Origin: Carya illinoinensis
Lineage: Eukaryota; Streptophyta; Magnoliopsida; Fagales; Juglandaceae
Direction: 5' to 3'
DNA length: 64,000 bases
Assembly (NCBI RefSeq): GCF_018687715.1
Contig: NC_056753.1
Location: 15,910,501-15,974,500, forward strand
A program made the translations under genes and the position numbers. Below are positions 46,201 to 55,818 of the stretch, in pieces. Below the pieces are notes generated by a model. The model made no database searches. It was not told the origin of the DNA and saw nothing but the letters and a program-made list of their open reading frames with translations. Numbering within the stretch: position 1 is the first letter of the stretch; each line of letters starts with the position of its first letter.

Positions 46201-49200
46201 TTGAGGAAAAACTTCCTTGAGTGCCCAATCACCACACCATAAAATCATGCCAAAATTTTACCTTCATTCCATTTCCAACTTTGAAGCATGTATGTGCAGC
46301 ATGTGTCCCAACCTCTTCTAATATGTTTCCAAAGCCCAACTCCATGAGGCCCACTCACCTCATTGGAACACCAACCTCCCCATGATTCTCCGTGCTTCAA
46401 AGCAATGATGGTTCGCCACAAGGCCTCCCATTCATGGTGATATCTCCATAACCATTTGCCCAGCAAAGCGTAATTGAAAGATTTCAAATTCCGAATTCCC
46501 AAGCCTCCTTTGATGGGAGAACAAATTGTAGCCCATTTCACCAAGTAAAATTTAAACTCATCCTTTATCCCTTCCCATAGGGAATCACGTTGAAGTTTCT
46601 CCATGCGATGAGCCACCTTGGCAGGGAGCGCAAATAATGAGAGGAAGTACGTTGGTAACTTAGAAAGAGTGCTCTTGATAAGTGTCACCCGGCCCCCTTT
46701 GGATAAGTACATCCGCTTCCTATAGGCTAATTTCCTCTCCATTTTTTCGAGCGCCTCATCCCACATGGATTTTGATTTAAAAGCTGTGCCCAACAGAAGA
46801 CCAAGATATTTCATGGGCAGCTGAGATATCTTGCAGTCCAAAATGGACGCCAAACTCTCCACATTGGGTATAAGCCCCACTGGCACTACCTCAGATTTGG
46901 CCAAATTCACCTTCAACCCTGACACGGTCTCGAAACATAATAAGAGAGCCCTCAAAGCTCGAATTTGCTCATCTTTGGCCTCGCAAAAAATGAGAGTATC
47001 ATTAGCAAACAATAAATGAGAGATGTTGAGCGAACTTGAGGCTATTGAGAATCTTGATAGGAATCCATCGGCCACTGCCCCTAAAATCATTTTACTAAAA
47101 GCTTCCATCACAAAAACAAAGAGAAGTGGAGAAAGGGGATCCCCTTGTTGCAGACCTTGGGAGCTTTTGGAAAAGCCTTTTGACGTTCCATTCACCAATA
47201 CAGAAAAACAAACCGTAGAGATACATTGATGGATCCAAGTACGCCATTTAGTGCCAAAGCCACATCTCTCAAGTATATACAATAAGAATCCCCAATTGAC
47301 GTGATCATAAGCTTTCTCCATATCCAACTTGCATAGAAGTCCTGGCTCTCCTGACTTTCCAGGCACTCATTGGCAATAAGTACCGAGTCAAGGATTTGAC
47401 TCCCTTGAACAAAGGCATTTTGAGACTTTGAAATCAAGCTTGCCATCACCTTGCTCAACCTGTTCACCAATACTTTGGATAAAATTTTGTATAACCCACT
47501 CACTAGGCTAATGGAATGAAAATCTTTAACCTCTACTACGCCAAGCTTTTTAGGAATGAGTGCTAAAAACGTTGCATTGAGACTTTTCTTGAACCGCCCA
47601 CTTCCATGAAATTCATGAAAAACCCCCTAACATCTACTTTAAGTACATCCCAACAAGTCTGAAAAAAGGCAATGGAAAAGCCATCAGGGCCTGGAGCTTT
47701 GTCACCCTCCATACCTTTAACTACCGATCTGACCTCTACCTCCTCAAATGGGCTTTCAAGTTGTTCCAAAGCCTGCAGATCAAGAACATCAAAAACCAGC
47801 CCATCACGTTTCAGCCTCCACAAAAACTGTTCCGAAAACAACTCATCATAGTAATTGACAACGTGATATGAGATTTCGGTTTGGTTGGATGAGGCCGCCC
47901 TGTCTATCATCAGAGTTTCTATAGCATTGTTCCGCCTATGCGAGTTAGCCACTTGGTGGAAGAACTTAGTGCACCTATCCCCTTCCTTCAACCATAAGCT
48001 TGTGATTTTTTTCACCAAGATATTTCTTCCAAAAGAGAGATCAGTTCAATATCCACAGTCACTTGAGTTTTGTGGGCCCGCTCAGTTTCAGATAATACCC
48101 TCTCCTCTTCCACACCCTCCAAACCCTTAAGTTCCTCCAAGAGGACAACTTTTTGGCTTTCCACATTACCAAACTCTTGCGCATTCCACTCCTTCAAATA
48201 TTTTTTCAAAGACTTTAATTTACATGCCAAAATATAACTAGAATTGCCTTGAAAATGGTAAGATGACCACCATTGCCGTACTGTGTCCACAAAGCCATCA
48301 CTCTTCAGCCACATGTTCTCAAATTTGAAGTACCTTGGACCCCTTCGAATGCCTTTGCAGTTCAGGAGGATGGGAAAGTGGTTTGAACATAACCTAGGTA
48401 ATCTCTTCTGAATGAGGTCTGAATAATGAGCCTCACAATCCTGTGAGATTAGAAATCTGTCAAGCCTTGACCAAGATGGACAATCTCAATTGCTAGACCA
48501 AGTGAAAGAGCCACTTGCAAGAGGAATATCCTGTCAATTTTGTTCAAAGATGAAATTAGAGAAATCCACCATAGGTGGGTTGAAGCCCAAACCACCCGAT
48601 CTCTCACTCAGAAAACGAGTGACGTTGAAGTCACCTCCGATACACCAAGGTAGGTCCCATACGCTGCCAATACCGGCCAACTCATCCCATAGTAAAATTT
48701 TGAACCGATCAAGATTAGGCCCATAAACTCCAGCGAAAGCGCACTGATACCCATCCATGACATTCTTAAATGAGCATGCTGCCACGTAATCTCCCATAAA
48801 ATCTTTCATTTTCTACACCACTCTGCTGTCCCACATTACTAATATGCCCCCGGATGCTCCAATGGACGGTAAATAATGCCATCCCACTTGACTACAACCC
48901 CACAAACTTCTAATGATACGAGGGGAAATAACCGCCAATTTCGTTTCTTGCAAACATACAACGTCAACCTTCCATTTACAAAGCTGATTTCTAGCAATGA
49001 GGCATTTATCTTTCTCATTCAGCCCCCTTATTTTTGATAAGTTCATTCAGCCCCCTTATGTTCCAAGAAATAATCTTTGGTTTCATAAATCCACATCCTT
49101 TGCCCTTCCCCTCGCTCTTCCCCACTATAGATTTTAAGGGGCCATAGTTATAGATTTTAATGGACTTGATGTTCATGATTTTCTTGTATACCATTTTGTG

Positions 49201-50720
49201 CACTTGGGCTATGCCTATCCTTATCAATACAATCGTTTACTTATCCAGAAAAAAAAAAAAAAAACTACCAAGACGTTACATTCATAAAAGGTCAAAATAA
49301 AACTTAGGTGCATAGCCAGAGGTGAGAGGTATGAAAGGTATATTATGTTAAACGTGATCATCAGTGGAAAAGATATGCCTATAGCTTCTAGTAAAAAAAT
49401 GTTGCAACATTGCTTTGGTAAAACATTGTTATCTTCCAGTACCACAATGTTGCAATATTGCTTTGGTAAAACATTGTTTTTTTCTAGTAAAGTAGTGTTG
49501 CAAATATTGACTTCTAGTAAAACAATTAGGATATGAGTAAGATCCTAGCATACCAAAACTAGTACTCAATCATAATTCCTTAGTCTATTGGAGACCTAAA
49601 CTTTCAAGGGCAGTGCAAAGCATCCAAAGACAGAAATTTGACCTTTCTTGCTGCCTGCATAACAGCTTCCTTGGTCATAAGCTTTTGTGCCTTCAGTCCT
49701 GTGTCATATCTAGAGGATTGAGGACAATACGAGCAATCTTCACTACATCCACCTGTCTTGATAGAGAGGAGAGTACACTGCTGCACTTCCCTAAAGTTGT
49801 GAGCATGTCTGTGAACTTGAGCCTAACAAAGCAAGAATTTTAACTTGACAGATTATAATCGTAGTACTTTAAATTAGTAGATAACGGTAATAAAAACACA
49901 TATTTTGTTTGTTCAAATGAGACACATATTTGGGAAAGAATGAAAGCTAATGCAAATAGGGCTGCAATATACGCAAAAGTTTTTGATAATTAAACAAAAG
50001 AGTCGACTTGCACAGGGGGGAAGTTGCATATTATGTTCATAGCGCACAGCATGAAAGTTTATTTCCTCTCACTCTTTCCAAAAGAGTAAACAAAAACAGG
50101 CATACATTTTATCAGCAACCAAAAAAAATCCAACTTCGACAATTTTGATACTATTATGAATAGTAAAAAATTTTAATACAACTTTTGCTCAAGTAAAGCA
50201 AACTGCGCGTCCTGGGAAATTGCGCATAACTGATTGTTTAAATCACTATACACGGCTTTCTTGCATTTTATCAGCAGCCAAACTAAAATAAAATAGACAA
50301 GATGGAAAAGCATATATCTTTCGTCCACTCTTCCCAGAAGAAATAAAAGGAATTTTACAGCTGAGAATTCTCATTTCCATTCTCTTTGTTGCATAACTGA
50401 TTGTTTAAAGCACTATTCACGGCTTTCTTGCATTTTCTCAGCAGCCAAACTAAAACAAAATAGACAACATGGGAAAGCGGATATCTTTCGTCCACTCTTC
50501 CCAGACGAAATATAAGGAATGTACGCAGTTACAGCTGAGAATTCTCATTTTCATTCTCATTGTTGCATCTTTCCGGAAACAAATGAAAAGCCGACTCCAA
50601 CAAGAAACTCACACTGTCACAAATAAGGCAAAATAACGGGATAGAAAAATCGTATTCCTGTTTTTCATTCATTTTCTAGGGAACCAAACAATGCATTCCA
50701 AACGTAGACAAAAACAAACA

Positions 50721-50757
<37 letters not shown>

Positions 50758-50970
50758 GGCACTGACTCCATGGAAGAGGAGATCGAGGACAGGAGAATCG
50801 TAGATGGACTTGATCTCGTCTCGGGTCCAGTCATTCCTAGGACCTTCATTTATGGTTCGCTCAGCTTGAATAGCAGCAGCCGAAGAAGCAGAATACGAAG
50901 CCGAAGAAGATTGCAGTAGGAGGATTGAACTCTTCAGCCGGGGACCAAAGATTGAGCGAACCGAAAACAT
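37220..50970 (-). CDS. BIO2: Biotin synthase, mitochondrial, six exons
   Basis: Radical-SAM enzyme that inserts sulfur into dethiobiotin, the last step of biotin synthesis, in plant mitochondria. Exons: 50970-50767, 49822-49643, 45148-45042, 43747-43542, 38701-38562 and 37513-37220. All junctions are GT-AG and the reading frame is continuous. The joined CDS encodes 376 aa, close to plant homologues. Residues 1 to about 36 are Ser/Ala/Arg-rich with few acids, as in a mitochondrial presequence. [12 protein letters not shown] places the [4Fe-4S] cysteines at 94, 98 and 101. Cys138 (FCMGAAW), Cys171 (EVCC), Cys231 (NVCSGG) and Arg308 (LSAGR) fit the four [2Fe-2S] ligands known from E. coli Bio[14 protein letters not shown] is intact. 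Asp165 replaces the usual Gly in the R-G-M-G-M-E-V motif. The start is the only ATG before the conserved region. Introns 2 and 4 exceed 4 kb because of transposons. The gene looks functional. Confidence 0.96.
37797..37965. repeat. MITE in BIO2 intron 5
   Basis: The left end GTTTGGGTATTGAGGTGATC and the right end in reverse complement GTTTGGGTAGATCACTTT form inverted ends around repeats of AATAGTAGTAA and AAAGTAATAATAAA. It is non-coding and lies in intron 5 (38561-37514). Confidence 0.65.
39480..39722. repeat. MITE in BIO2 intron 4, first of two
   Basis: The left end GTTTCGTTGTTGAATCAAAC and the right end in reverse complement GTTTGGATGTTGAGATGAGT are imperfect inverted repeats. The core carries GTTAAACTCATCTCAACTTA-type words repeated three times. 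It lies in intron 4 of BIO2. Confidence 0.6.
39725..40052. repeat. MITE in BIO2 intron 4, second of two
   Basis: It starts GCCCCGTTTGGTCGCAAGAC directly after the first MITE and ends, in reverse complement, GCATTTGGATATTGAGCTGA. Interior words such as GTGGGACCCACAACCTTTA resemble the first copy, so the two are relatives inserted head to tail. Confidence 0.55.
40210..41260 (+). pseudogene. Degenerate coding-like remnant in BIO2 intron 4
   Basis: Open segments on the plus strand, opposite to BIO2, include one of 84 codons at 40314-40568 with [14 protein letters not shown]. After a stop they continue with [18 protein letters not shown] and [20 protein letters not shown]. Codon-like composition and interrupted frames suggest a dead transposon ORF. 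A LINE ORF1 (gag-like) origin is a guess based on the S-Y-T-E-V-L segment. No nucleic-acid-binding motif is certain. Confidence 0.3.
41261..42590. other. Unassigned part of BIO2 intron 4
   Basis: Short open segments only, such as 42357-42563 on the minus strand. It may be the decayed internal region of the copia-like element whose LTR lies to the right, but no protease, integrase or RT motif is legible. Confidence 0.35.
42591..43200 (-). mobile_element. Copia-like LTR and primer-binding site in BIO2 intron 4
   Basis: On the minus strand, TTGGTATCATAGC at about 42703-42715 resembles the tRNA-iMet primer-binding site (TGGTATCAGAGC). An ATG-started open stretch ([20 protein letters not shown]) follows 17 nt later, as in the start of a gag. 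The LTR should lie to the right, from about 42719 to near 43200, with TTTATTTAGGG-type AT-rich promoter text around 42970. The outer LTR boundary and second LTR were not found. Confidence 0.45.
42703..42714 (-). promoter_or_regulatory. Putative tRNA-Met primer-binding site
   Basis: TGGTATCATAGC on the minus strand, one mismatch from the usual plant retroelement site TGGTATCAGAGC. Confidence 0.45.
45355..45370. repeat. LINE target-site duplication, left copy
   Basis: TAGCTATAGATTTTAA matches TAGTTATAGATTTTAA at 49145-49160 with one difference. It sits directly beside the poly-T that is the LINE's poly-A tail on the minus strand. Confidence 0.75.
45371..49144 (-). mobile_element. 5'-truncated L1-type LINE in BIO2 intron 2
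   Basis: A plant L1-like non-LTR retrotransposon in the same orientation as BIO2. In order on the minus strand: endonuclease start [11 protein letters not shown] (near 49085-49050), VCLQETKL and GGDFNVTRF (EN motifs), the RT region [13 protein letters not shown] near 47690, [24 protein letters not shown] text, [15 protein letters not shown], and a FANDT box. A zinc-finger-like RT tail ends at 45468 ([20 protein letters not shown]). A T run at 45371-45381 is the poly-A tail. A 16-bp target-site duplication flanks it. ORF1 is missing, consistent with 5' truncation at about 3.8 kb. At least five stops or frameshifts make it inactive. It enlarges intron 2 to 4494 bp. Confidence 0.88.
46245..47366 (-). 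pseudogene. LINE reverse transcriptase, largest open segment
   Basis: A 373-codon open segment covers the RT palm and thumb. The first catalytic Asp is present ([11 protein letters not shown]). [15 protein letters not shown] is intact. The catalytic box reads FANDT at residues 120-124 instead of F-A-D-D-T, replacing one of the two metal-binding aspartates with Asn. The following [11 protein letters not shown] and KYLGLLLG motifs are normal. Upstream, the frame is broken near 47350, where [10 protein letters not shown] runs into a shifted frame. The enzyme cannot be active as it stands. Confidence 0.85.
49145..49160. repeat. LINE target-site duplication, right copy
   Basis: TAGTTATAGATTTTAA; see the left copy at 45355-45370. 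A further partial copy (CTATAGATTTTAA) lies at 49125-49137 just inside the element. Confidence 0.75.
49385..49525. repeat. 48-bp tandem repeat in BIO2 intron 2
   Basis: About two and a half copies of a unit CTTCTAGTAAAAAAATGTTG, CAACATTGCTTTGGTAAAAC, ATTGTTAT start near 49385, 49433 and 49481. It is non-coding and lies between the LINE and exon 2. Confidence 0.8.
50225..50567. repeat. 167-bp tandem duplication in BIO2 intron 1
   Basis: CATAACTGATTGTTTAAATC at 50225 recurs as CATAACTGATTGTTTAAAGC at 50392. The two units stay alignable throughout, including TTTCTTGCATTTTATCAGCA and ATCTTTCGTCCACTCTTCCC, with scattered differences and a small insertion in the second. Confidence 0.9.
50724..50754. 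repeat. GA microsatellite beside the BIO2 exon 1 donor
   Basis: About 15 GA units (CT on the coding strand), starting 12 bp inside intron 1 from the donor GTCAGT at 50766. Confidence 0.95.
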
Positions 50971-51303
50971 GTTTGGATTAAGAGAAAATGGAGGAGTTTC
51001 TCTGAAATTAGTTTCTCAGACGGAAAGAAGATTGCAAGAGGAAGAAGGGACAGAGCGGCTGAGAAATCGAGGGAAATAAAAACCAGTTGCCACCTAACTC
51101 GATTATAATCAGTTCAGCGTCAGCAGTCGTGCCTGGCTCACCCAATAAAAAAAAACAGTTGTACCTGCCACGCATACGCATTGCACCCACTTTTCTAACG
51201 AAGCTAGGAGGTGTTTGGATGATAAGTTGCAACGGTGCTTGAGGTGTTTTTAGTTGATTTGAATTAATTTATAACTAATAATATTTACAAATTTCATAAA
51301 AAT
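50971..51303 (-). promoter_or_regulatory. BIO2 5' flank (leader and core promoter, approximate)
   Basis: The 330 bp between the biotin synthase ATG and the upstream hAT-like MITE. On the minus strand it ends with a pyrimidine/purine mixed leader (TCTCTTAATCCAAAC before the ATG). GATTATAATC near 51100 is the only TATA-like word; the start site cannot be set. Confidence 0.4.
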
Positions 51304-51851
51304 TAGATGTGTAATCGGTCTAATTCGATCTACTTTTATATAAATTTTAAGAACGAATCGATATATATCAGTTTTACATTTTTTAAAAATTAATATTGAA
51401 TCGATTATCTTCTTAAAGCGGTACTTATAGTTTTATCGGTCCGATTCGATCCTTTTTTTTTTTAATTTTAATCAAGTGCTAATGTAATTATATATATTAT
51501 ATATAAATTATATATATTTAAGATTAAGATTTTATGTTATAAATTATAATATAAAATTATTTCGTATATAATTATATATAATATATTATATATAAAAATT
51601 ATCTATACATATATAAAATATTTTATATAATACTAAAAATTAATTTTTATATATAGATATATTCTAGAAACTGGTTCGGTTCGGTACTAGAAAGTTAAGA
51701 ACCGAAATCGGATAGAATTTAACCGATTTTAAAAATGTAGGCACAGGTCACGAACCGAATCAGTTGACGGGGACCCGTTCAAAACTGGGTCAACCGGTCC
51801 GATCGAGTTTGGGCCGGTTCTCCAGTTTTCCAGTTCAAATTTTTATCCCTA
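51304..51851. mobile_element. hAT-like MITE upstream of BIO2
   Basis: It starts TAGATGTGTAATCGG and ends, in reverse complement, TAGGGATAAAAATTTGAACTGG, with GGTTCGGTTCGG and CCGGTCCGATCG words inside. Flanking 8-mers are ATAAAAAT (51296-51303) and ATCAAAAT (51852-51859), a 7/8 match consistent with an aged hAT target-site duplication. At 548 bp it has no ORF. Confidence 0.7.
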
Positions 51852-52326
51852 ATCAAAATATATTTAAATGTTTAAAGTATGATGAGATATGTATTTAAAT
51901 GTATGGAATATGTTGAGATATGTTTAGCTTTTTATAGGAAGTTCAAAAATAATATATCTCATCAATAATTAGTTTAAGATGAATTTAACACCCAAAATAC
52001 CCTAAGTGTCTATCGTTTATTACATGTTTGAGATTACGATAGTAAATAGATTTGTATTGTACAGTTTAAGTAATAAGCTCAAAAATTAGAAAGTTATTTA
52101 TGTTTGGTAATTATATGTGTAAAGCACTTTCCAACATGTTCTATTTGTTGATAAATAATATTAAAAAAAATATTTTGATGTAGACATGAAGAAATGACTA
52201 CATATATGAAGAAATGCCATTCACTCCGAGTGACGATAAAAGAGGTAGTGAAAAATGTGAATGAATAAAAAAGGAAAACAAGTAATAGTTGACATAGGTA
52301 GACCAACTATAAATTAAAATTAAAAA
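51852..52326. other. AT-rich intergenic sequence
   Basis: No gene or named repeat is visible. Confidence 0.5.
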
Positions 52327-52625
52327 TGGTCTTGATTGAAATAGTTGGTATTTCATAGTCTCGAAATCAGGAGTTCGAGTTGGTGAGTTGGGATTAAATC
52401 GACAACACTTGTGGGAGTAGTGCTTAACCAGTAATCTATGGGATGGGTTTTAAATCGGCTGACAGCTTGATAGTGCTATGGTGACGGGCTTACTCATTGG
52501 GCAGAAGTTGTGGCTCAAACCAGATATTCCACAGCGGAGAATGGTTCCTATGGTCACGCCCAAGGAGGGTAGTTATGCTAGTCGCCCCTACCTCACTCAT
52601 TTACTTTAGAACAAAAAAAAAAAAA
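52327..52625 (+). mobile_element. tRNA-derived SINE-like element
   Basis: About 290 bp ending in a run of A (52612-52625). GGAGTTCGAGTT at 52370 resembles a polymerase III B box, and TTGAAATAGTTGG 30 bp upstream could be a weak A box. The body is GC-richer than the flanks and has no ORF. Target-site duplications were not identified, so SINE status is inferred from length, B box and poly-A tail. Confidence 0.5.
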
Positions 52626-53282
52626 TACTTTATATTTGCAATGGCTTCAAAAACTAATAATATAAAATAACAACTTACCTGTGAATTTTTCCTTCTTTGT
52701 ATAATAGCCATGAGTAATTTTATCATGTTTCTCAATATATAGATGAAACTAACCTTAGTATGTATTTGTATAGAAGCACCCATCACCTCTTCATCTTACT
52801 CAATTGTAGAGTTATCATTCAAAAATAAAAAATAAAATAATCTGGATTTATAAAGTAGCCAATTGCATGCAAAGTGTAATGGAGTTGAAATTTCCACCTT
52901 TAATTTATTATTCCATATATACCTTTGTATTTTTCTTTCATTGTTTGAATAAAGTACCATTTGTTTCATAAGCTCGATCTATTGCCCAATAAATGTATCC
53001 CATAGTAGGTTTTTTTCACCTATCAACCAAGTGAAGATCTCGAACAAGAGAATCCGACACTTTCAAGTGTATAGACGATACTATTCCAAAATGAAGGCAT
53101 CAAGGCAATTTGAGCCACTCTTTTTCCTATTTTCTCTTTTGCCCATTTACGACATGTCTAGTCTTCAGAAGTGAACATCTTCCTCAAGCTTTCTTTTGAT
53201 AAGCTATCTATACTTGAAAGTATGAGAAAGAGAGAAGAAAACCAGGTTTTAGTAGGCCTAAGCAATTTCTTTTGTCTAGTAA
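52626..53282. other. Intergenic sequence left of the Tat element
   Basis: No gene is visible; short ORFs only. Confidence 0.5.
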
Positions 53283-55791
53283 TGTTAAGGATCTGTCTCA
53301 CTACCAATCTACCACTGCGCGACCGCAATTCATTAATGAAACTTGATGGGGCTTCTCCTGCAAACACTCCAATGCTTAAGTCAGTTAAGAGGTAGTCGTA
53401 TTCCAGTTCTCCTTAATTATCAAAAGTTACCTGTATATATAGGCTCGTTTGTTGTACCTATCTCATTTAGGATTTACCGGTACAGATCACTACTTAGTAT
53501 TTTGAGTAATCGCGTCACTTCCTGCTGTCTTTATCCTTCCGTTAAAGGTGGTGCCATGTATATTGTGATAACCCGTTTTTACGTGTATTTTCACTGAAGG
53601 AGCGTTTTTAATTTAATTAATATAGTAGTTCTTATATTTTAAATTATTGTATTTTAAATTAGTTTTATTTTATTTGATGTAGCGTTTAATTTATTTTAGT
53701 TGTTTTATGTCTTTAAAATCTTTTTCGGCGGATCAGTTTTTGGTTTCCGGAAGTGAGGACTGGACCTCATTTCTTTTCCCTCATCTTTTCTTTTTCTTTT
53801 CTCTTTTTTCTTTTTGTTTTCTTTTTTCTTTTTCTTTCTTTTTCTTTCTTTTCTTCTTCTTCTTTTTTCCTTCTCCTCTCCCGCACGCCTGAACTGCTTC
53901 TCTTCCCTCTCCCCGTCGCCGTCCATTGACCAGCCCTGACCCACTACCATCTGGCTGCCGTGGTCGACACCACCCCCGCCGTTCAATTCCCCTCCAATTG
54001 GCGCACCACCCCACCGAATCCCAGCCCCATCCGAGCCACCATTAACCCCATACGCCCCATCTAAGCCGCACGGGTTTGAGCCGTTTCCGGCTCCGTCGCT
54101 CCACCTCCGACCACCATCTCTTCACCACTTCTTCCCCTACCCCTTGCCGACTTAACCCACCCATTTTCGGCCTCGATCCATTGCCGGAGCAGCTCCCACG
54201 AGCTCAACTCCGATTTGACCTTTTTTCGCTTCCACCGCCATTTCCACTGCCACCCACGGCCAAAACTCACTTCTTTTAGCTTCATAAACATCTCAAGGCC
54301 ATTCTCTATCAATTTCATGTCTTGGTTTGTCCCCGTTCGAAAGTGGGTAATTTATTACCCACCACCACAGTGTAAAATACACTGTTACGTTGCTTTTCCT
54401 GCGCCGTTTGCAACGCCGCGAGCTTTCAAAAAATACCGTATAGCGCTATAAGTATTTTTCAAACTTCATTTTAGATTTAAATATGTTTTTGCTCTTACAA
54501 TAATTATTTGACTACTGGTTGGTTGATTTCGGATTGAGTCCGAGGAGTTCGGGGGTTGGATGGATTGAGGACGGAGTTGCTTGGTTTATTGATTTGTGAT
54601 TGGTTGGTTGTTTTGTGCCTTGAGGTTGCATTTACATGGTGCATACACGTGCATTTTATTTAATTAAGAAAAATCATGTTTTATTCGCGTAAATTGATTT
54701 TTGGGTGCGTGTGTATCACGACCCCAAGCCGGGATGGGGCATTATCTCGGTGGAGCTCCTCTGGTCACTCGGGAGCGTAATATACTAAGTTGTCGCTGGG
54801 CGACAACGGAGCGGGTGGGATGGTAACGCTCTCGTACCGACTCCATGGCCCTTCATTGGCGAGGGCTAGAGGATGCTTGGCTACGAACGAGCATGGCGCA
54901 GAACTGGGCATCGCTTGTGTAGGTGTCATACGCGTGGTCGTTACCTGTGGTGTGGCACATGAGCCAGGGTGTGCAGATGACCCCTAGGGGAGGTCATGGT
55001 ACATTCGGATTAATTGGTTATTGGTATGAGTTGGATTTGGGCCAAATGAGACTTTTGGTGTGAGTTGGAAAGTAATGCATTTTTTGGGGCCAAAAGGGAT
55101 TTTTGGCGTGCGTGGAAAAATATGGTTTTACAGGTTATGTGCATTGGCATTCCATCATACATATTGTTTGAGTTTTTAATATGCTTTTATCTAGTGGCGT
55201 TTGGATCTTATTTATCTGCAGCACCATTTTTGGTACCGTAGATTTTGATGCAGAGGTCGAGGAGGAGAAGGAGGTTGAGCCTGAGGATGCGACTCCGCCG
55301 GAGTACTGAGTTGGAGTTATGCTTTGTAGATGGTTTTAAAACAATATCTGTGGTTTGTAATATTTTATTATGTATGATTTGAACCGCTTTGTATTAAACT
55401 ATAAAAATTCTGGTACTTAGTTTATGACTTTACTATCCGCTGCGTGTTTTTTCGTGCACATTTGTTGTTTATACACACACTTGGCACTTGGCAATAGGAT
55501 GGTGACCCATGATGTTACCATCCGGATGTCTCGTTTTTCCCGTGTCCGTACGTGGGGATTTGGGGACGTCACACATATCTTCCTTCAAACTCTTCTTAAC
55601 TATCCCTTTATGGCCCTTGGGCCCATCCTTTGGGCTTCTTGGCTTTTTATTGTACTACAGGCCTCCTTTTATGTTTTAGGGCCTTTTGATTGGGATGGTC
55701 CCTCCAGTTACCTTGCTAATTCCATTTGCCTTTTGGCAGAAGGAATTCACATTGATCAAACTTGTTGTTGCGGAAATGTTGGGTGTGATCA
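53283..55791 (-). mobile_element. 3' LTR of a Tat-lineage element, split by a solo LTR
   Basis: On the minus strand the LTR probably starts TGATCACACCCAAC at 55791, just after a purine tract of A and G runs (55794-55818). It ends ...AGATCCTTAACA at 53283. It is interrupted by 53564-55573, so its own length is about 500 bp. A TATATACA-type promoter word lies at 53432-53440. It is followed by CTGACTTAAGCATTGGAGTG and GTTTGCAGG, a phrase typical of the R-U5 of Tat/Retand LTRs. The boundary at 53283 is inferred from a TG...CA fit only. Confidence 0.5.
53564..55573 (+). mobile_element. Tekay-type solo LTR nested in the Tat 3' LTR
   Basis: It starts TGTGATAACCCGTTTTTACG and ends GGGGATTTGGGGACGTCACA. 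Flanking 5-mers are TATAT (53559-53563) and CATAT (55574-55578), a 4/5 match. The interior has a C/T-rich run (53780-53880), a GC-rich block (53880-54250) and ACGACCCCAAGCCGGGATGG-type text at 54719, all in the style of plant Tekay/Del LTRs. There is no gag-pol. ORFs inside, such as 54790-54987, 54215-54451 and the Lys/Glu-rich ones at 53705-54014 (-), are incidental. At 2.0 kb it is a solo LTR with an aged duplication. Confidence 0.7.
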
Positions 55792-55793
55792 AA

Positions 55794-55818
55794 CGCCCCC
55801 CCCTTTTTTTTGTCTCAT
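55794..55818 (-). promoter_or_regulatory. Polypurine tract of the Tat element
   Basis: On the minus strand a run of A followed by eight G precedes the TGATCACACC LTR start by 2-3 bases. It is the expected plus-strand primer site. Confidence 0.5.

Noticed and set aside
47885..48130. Plus-strand ORF in the LINE
   Set aside because: Antisense shadow of the LINE RT region.
53705..54014. Lys/Glu-rich minus-strand ORFs
   Set aside because: Antisense reading of a C/T-rich run in a solo LTR.
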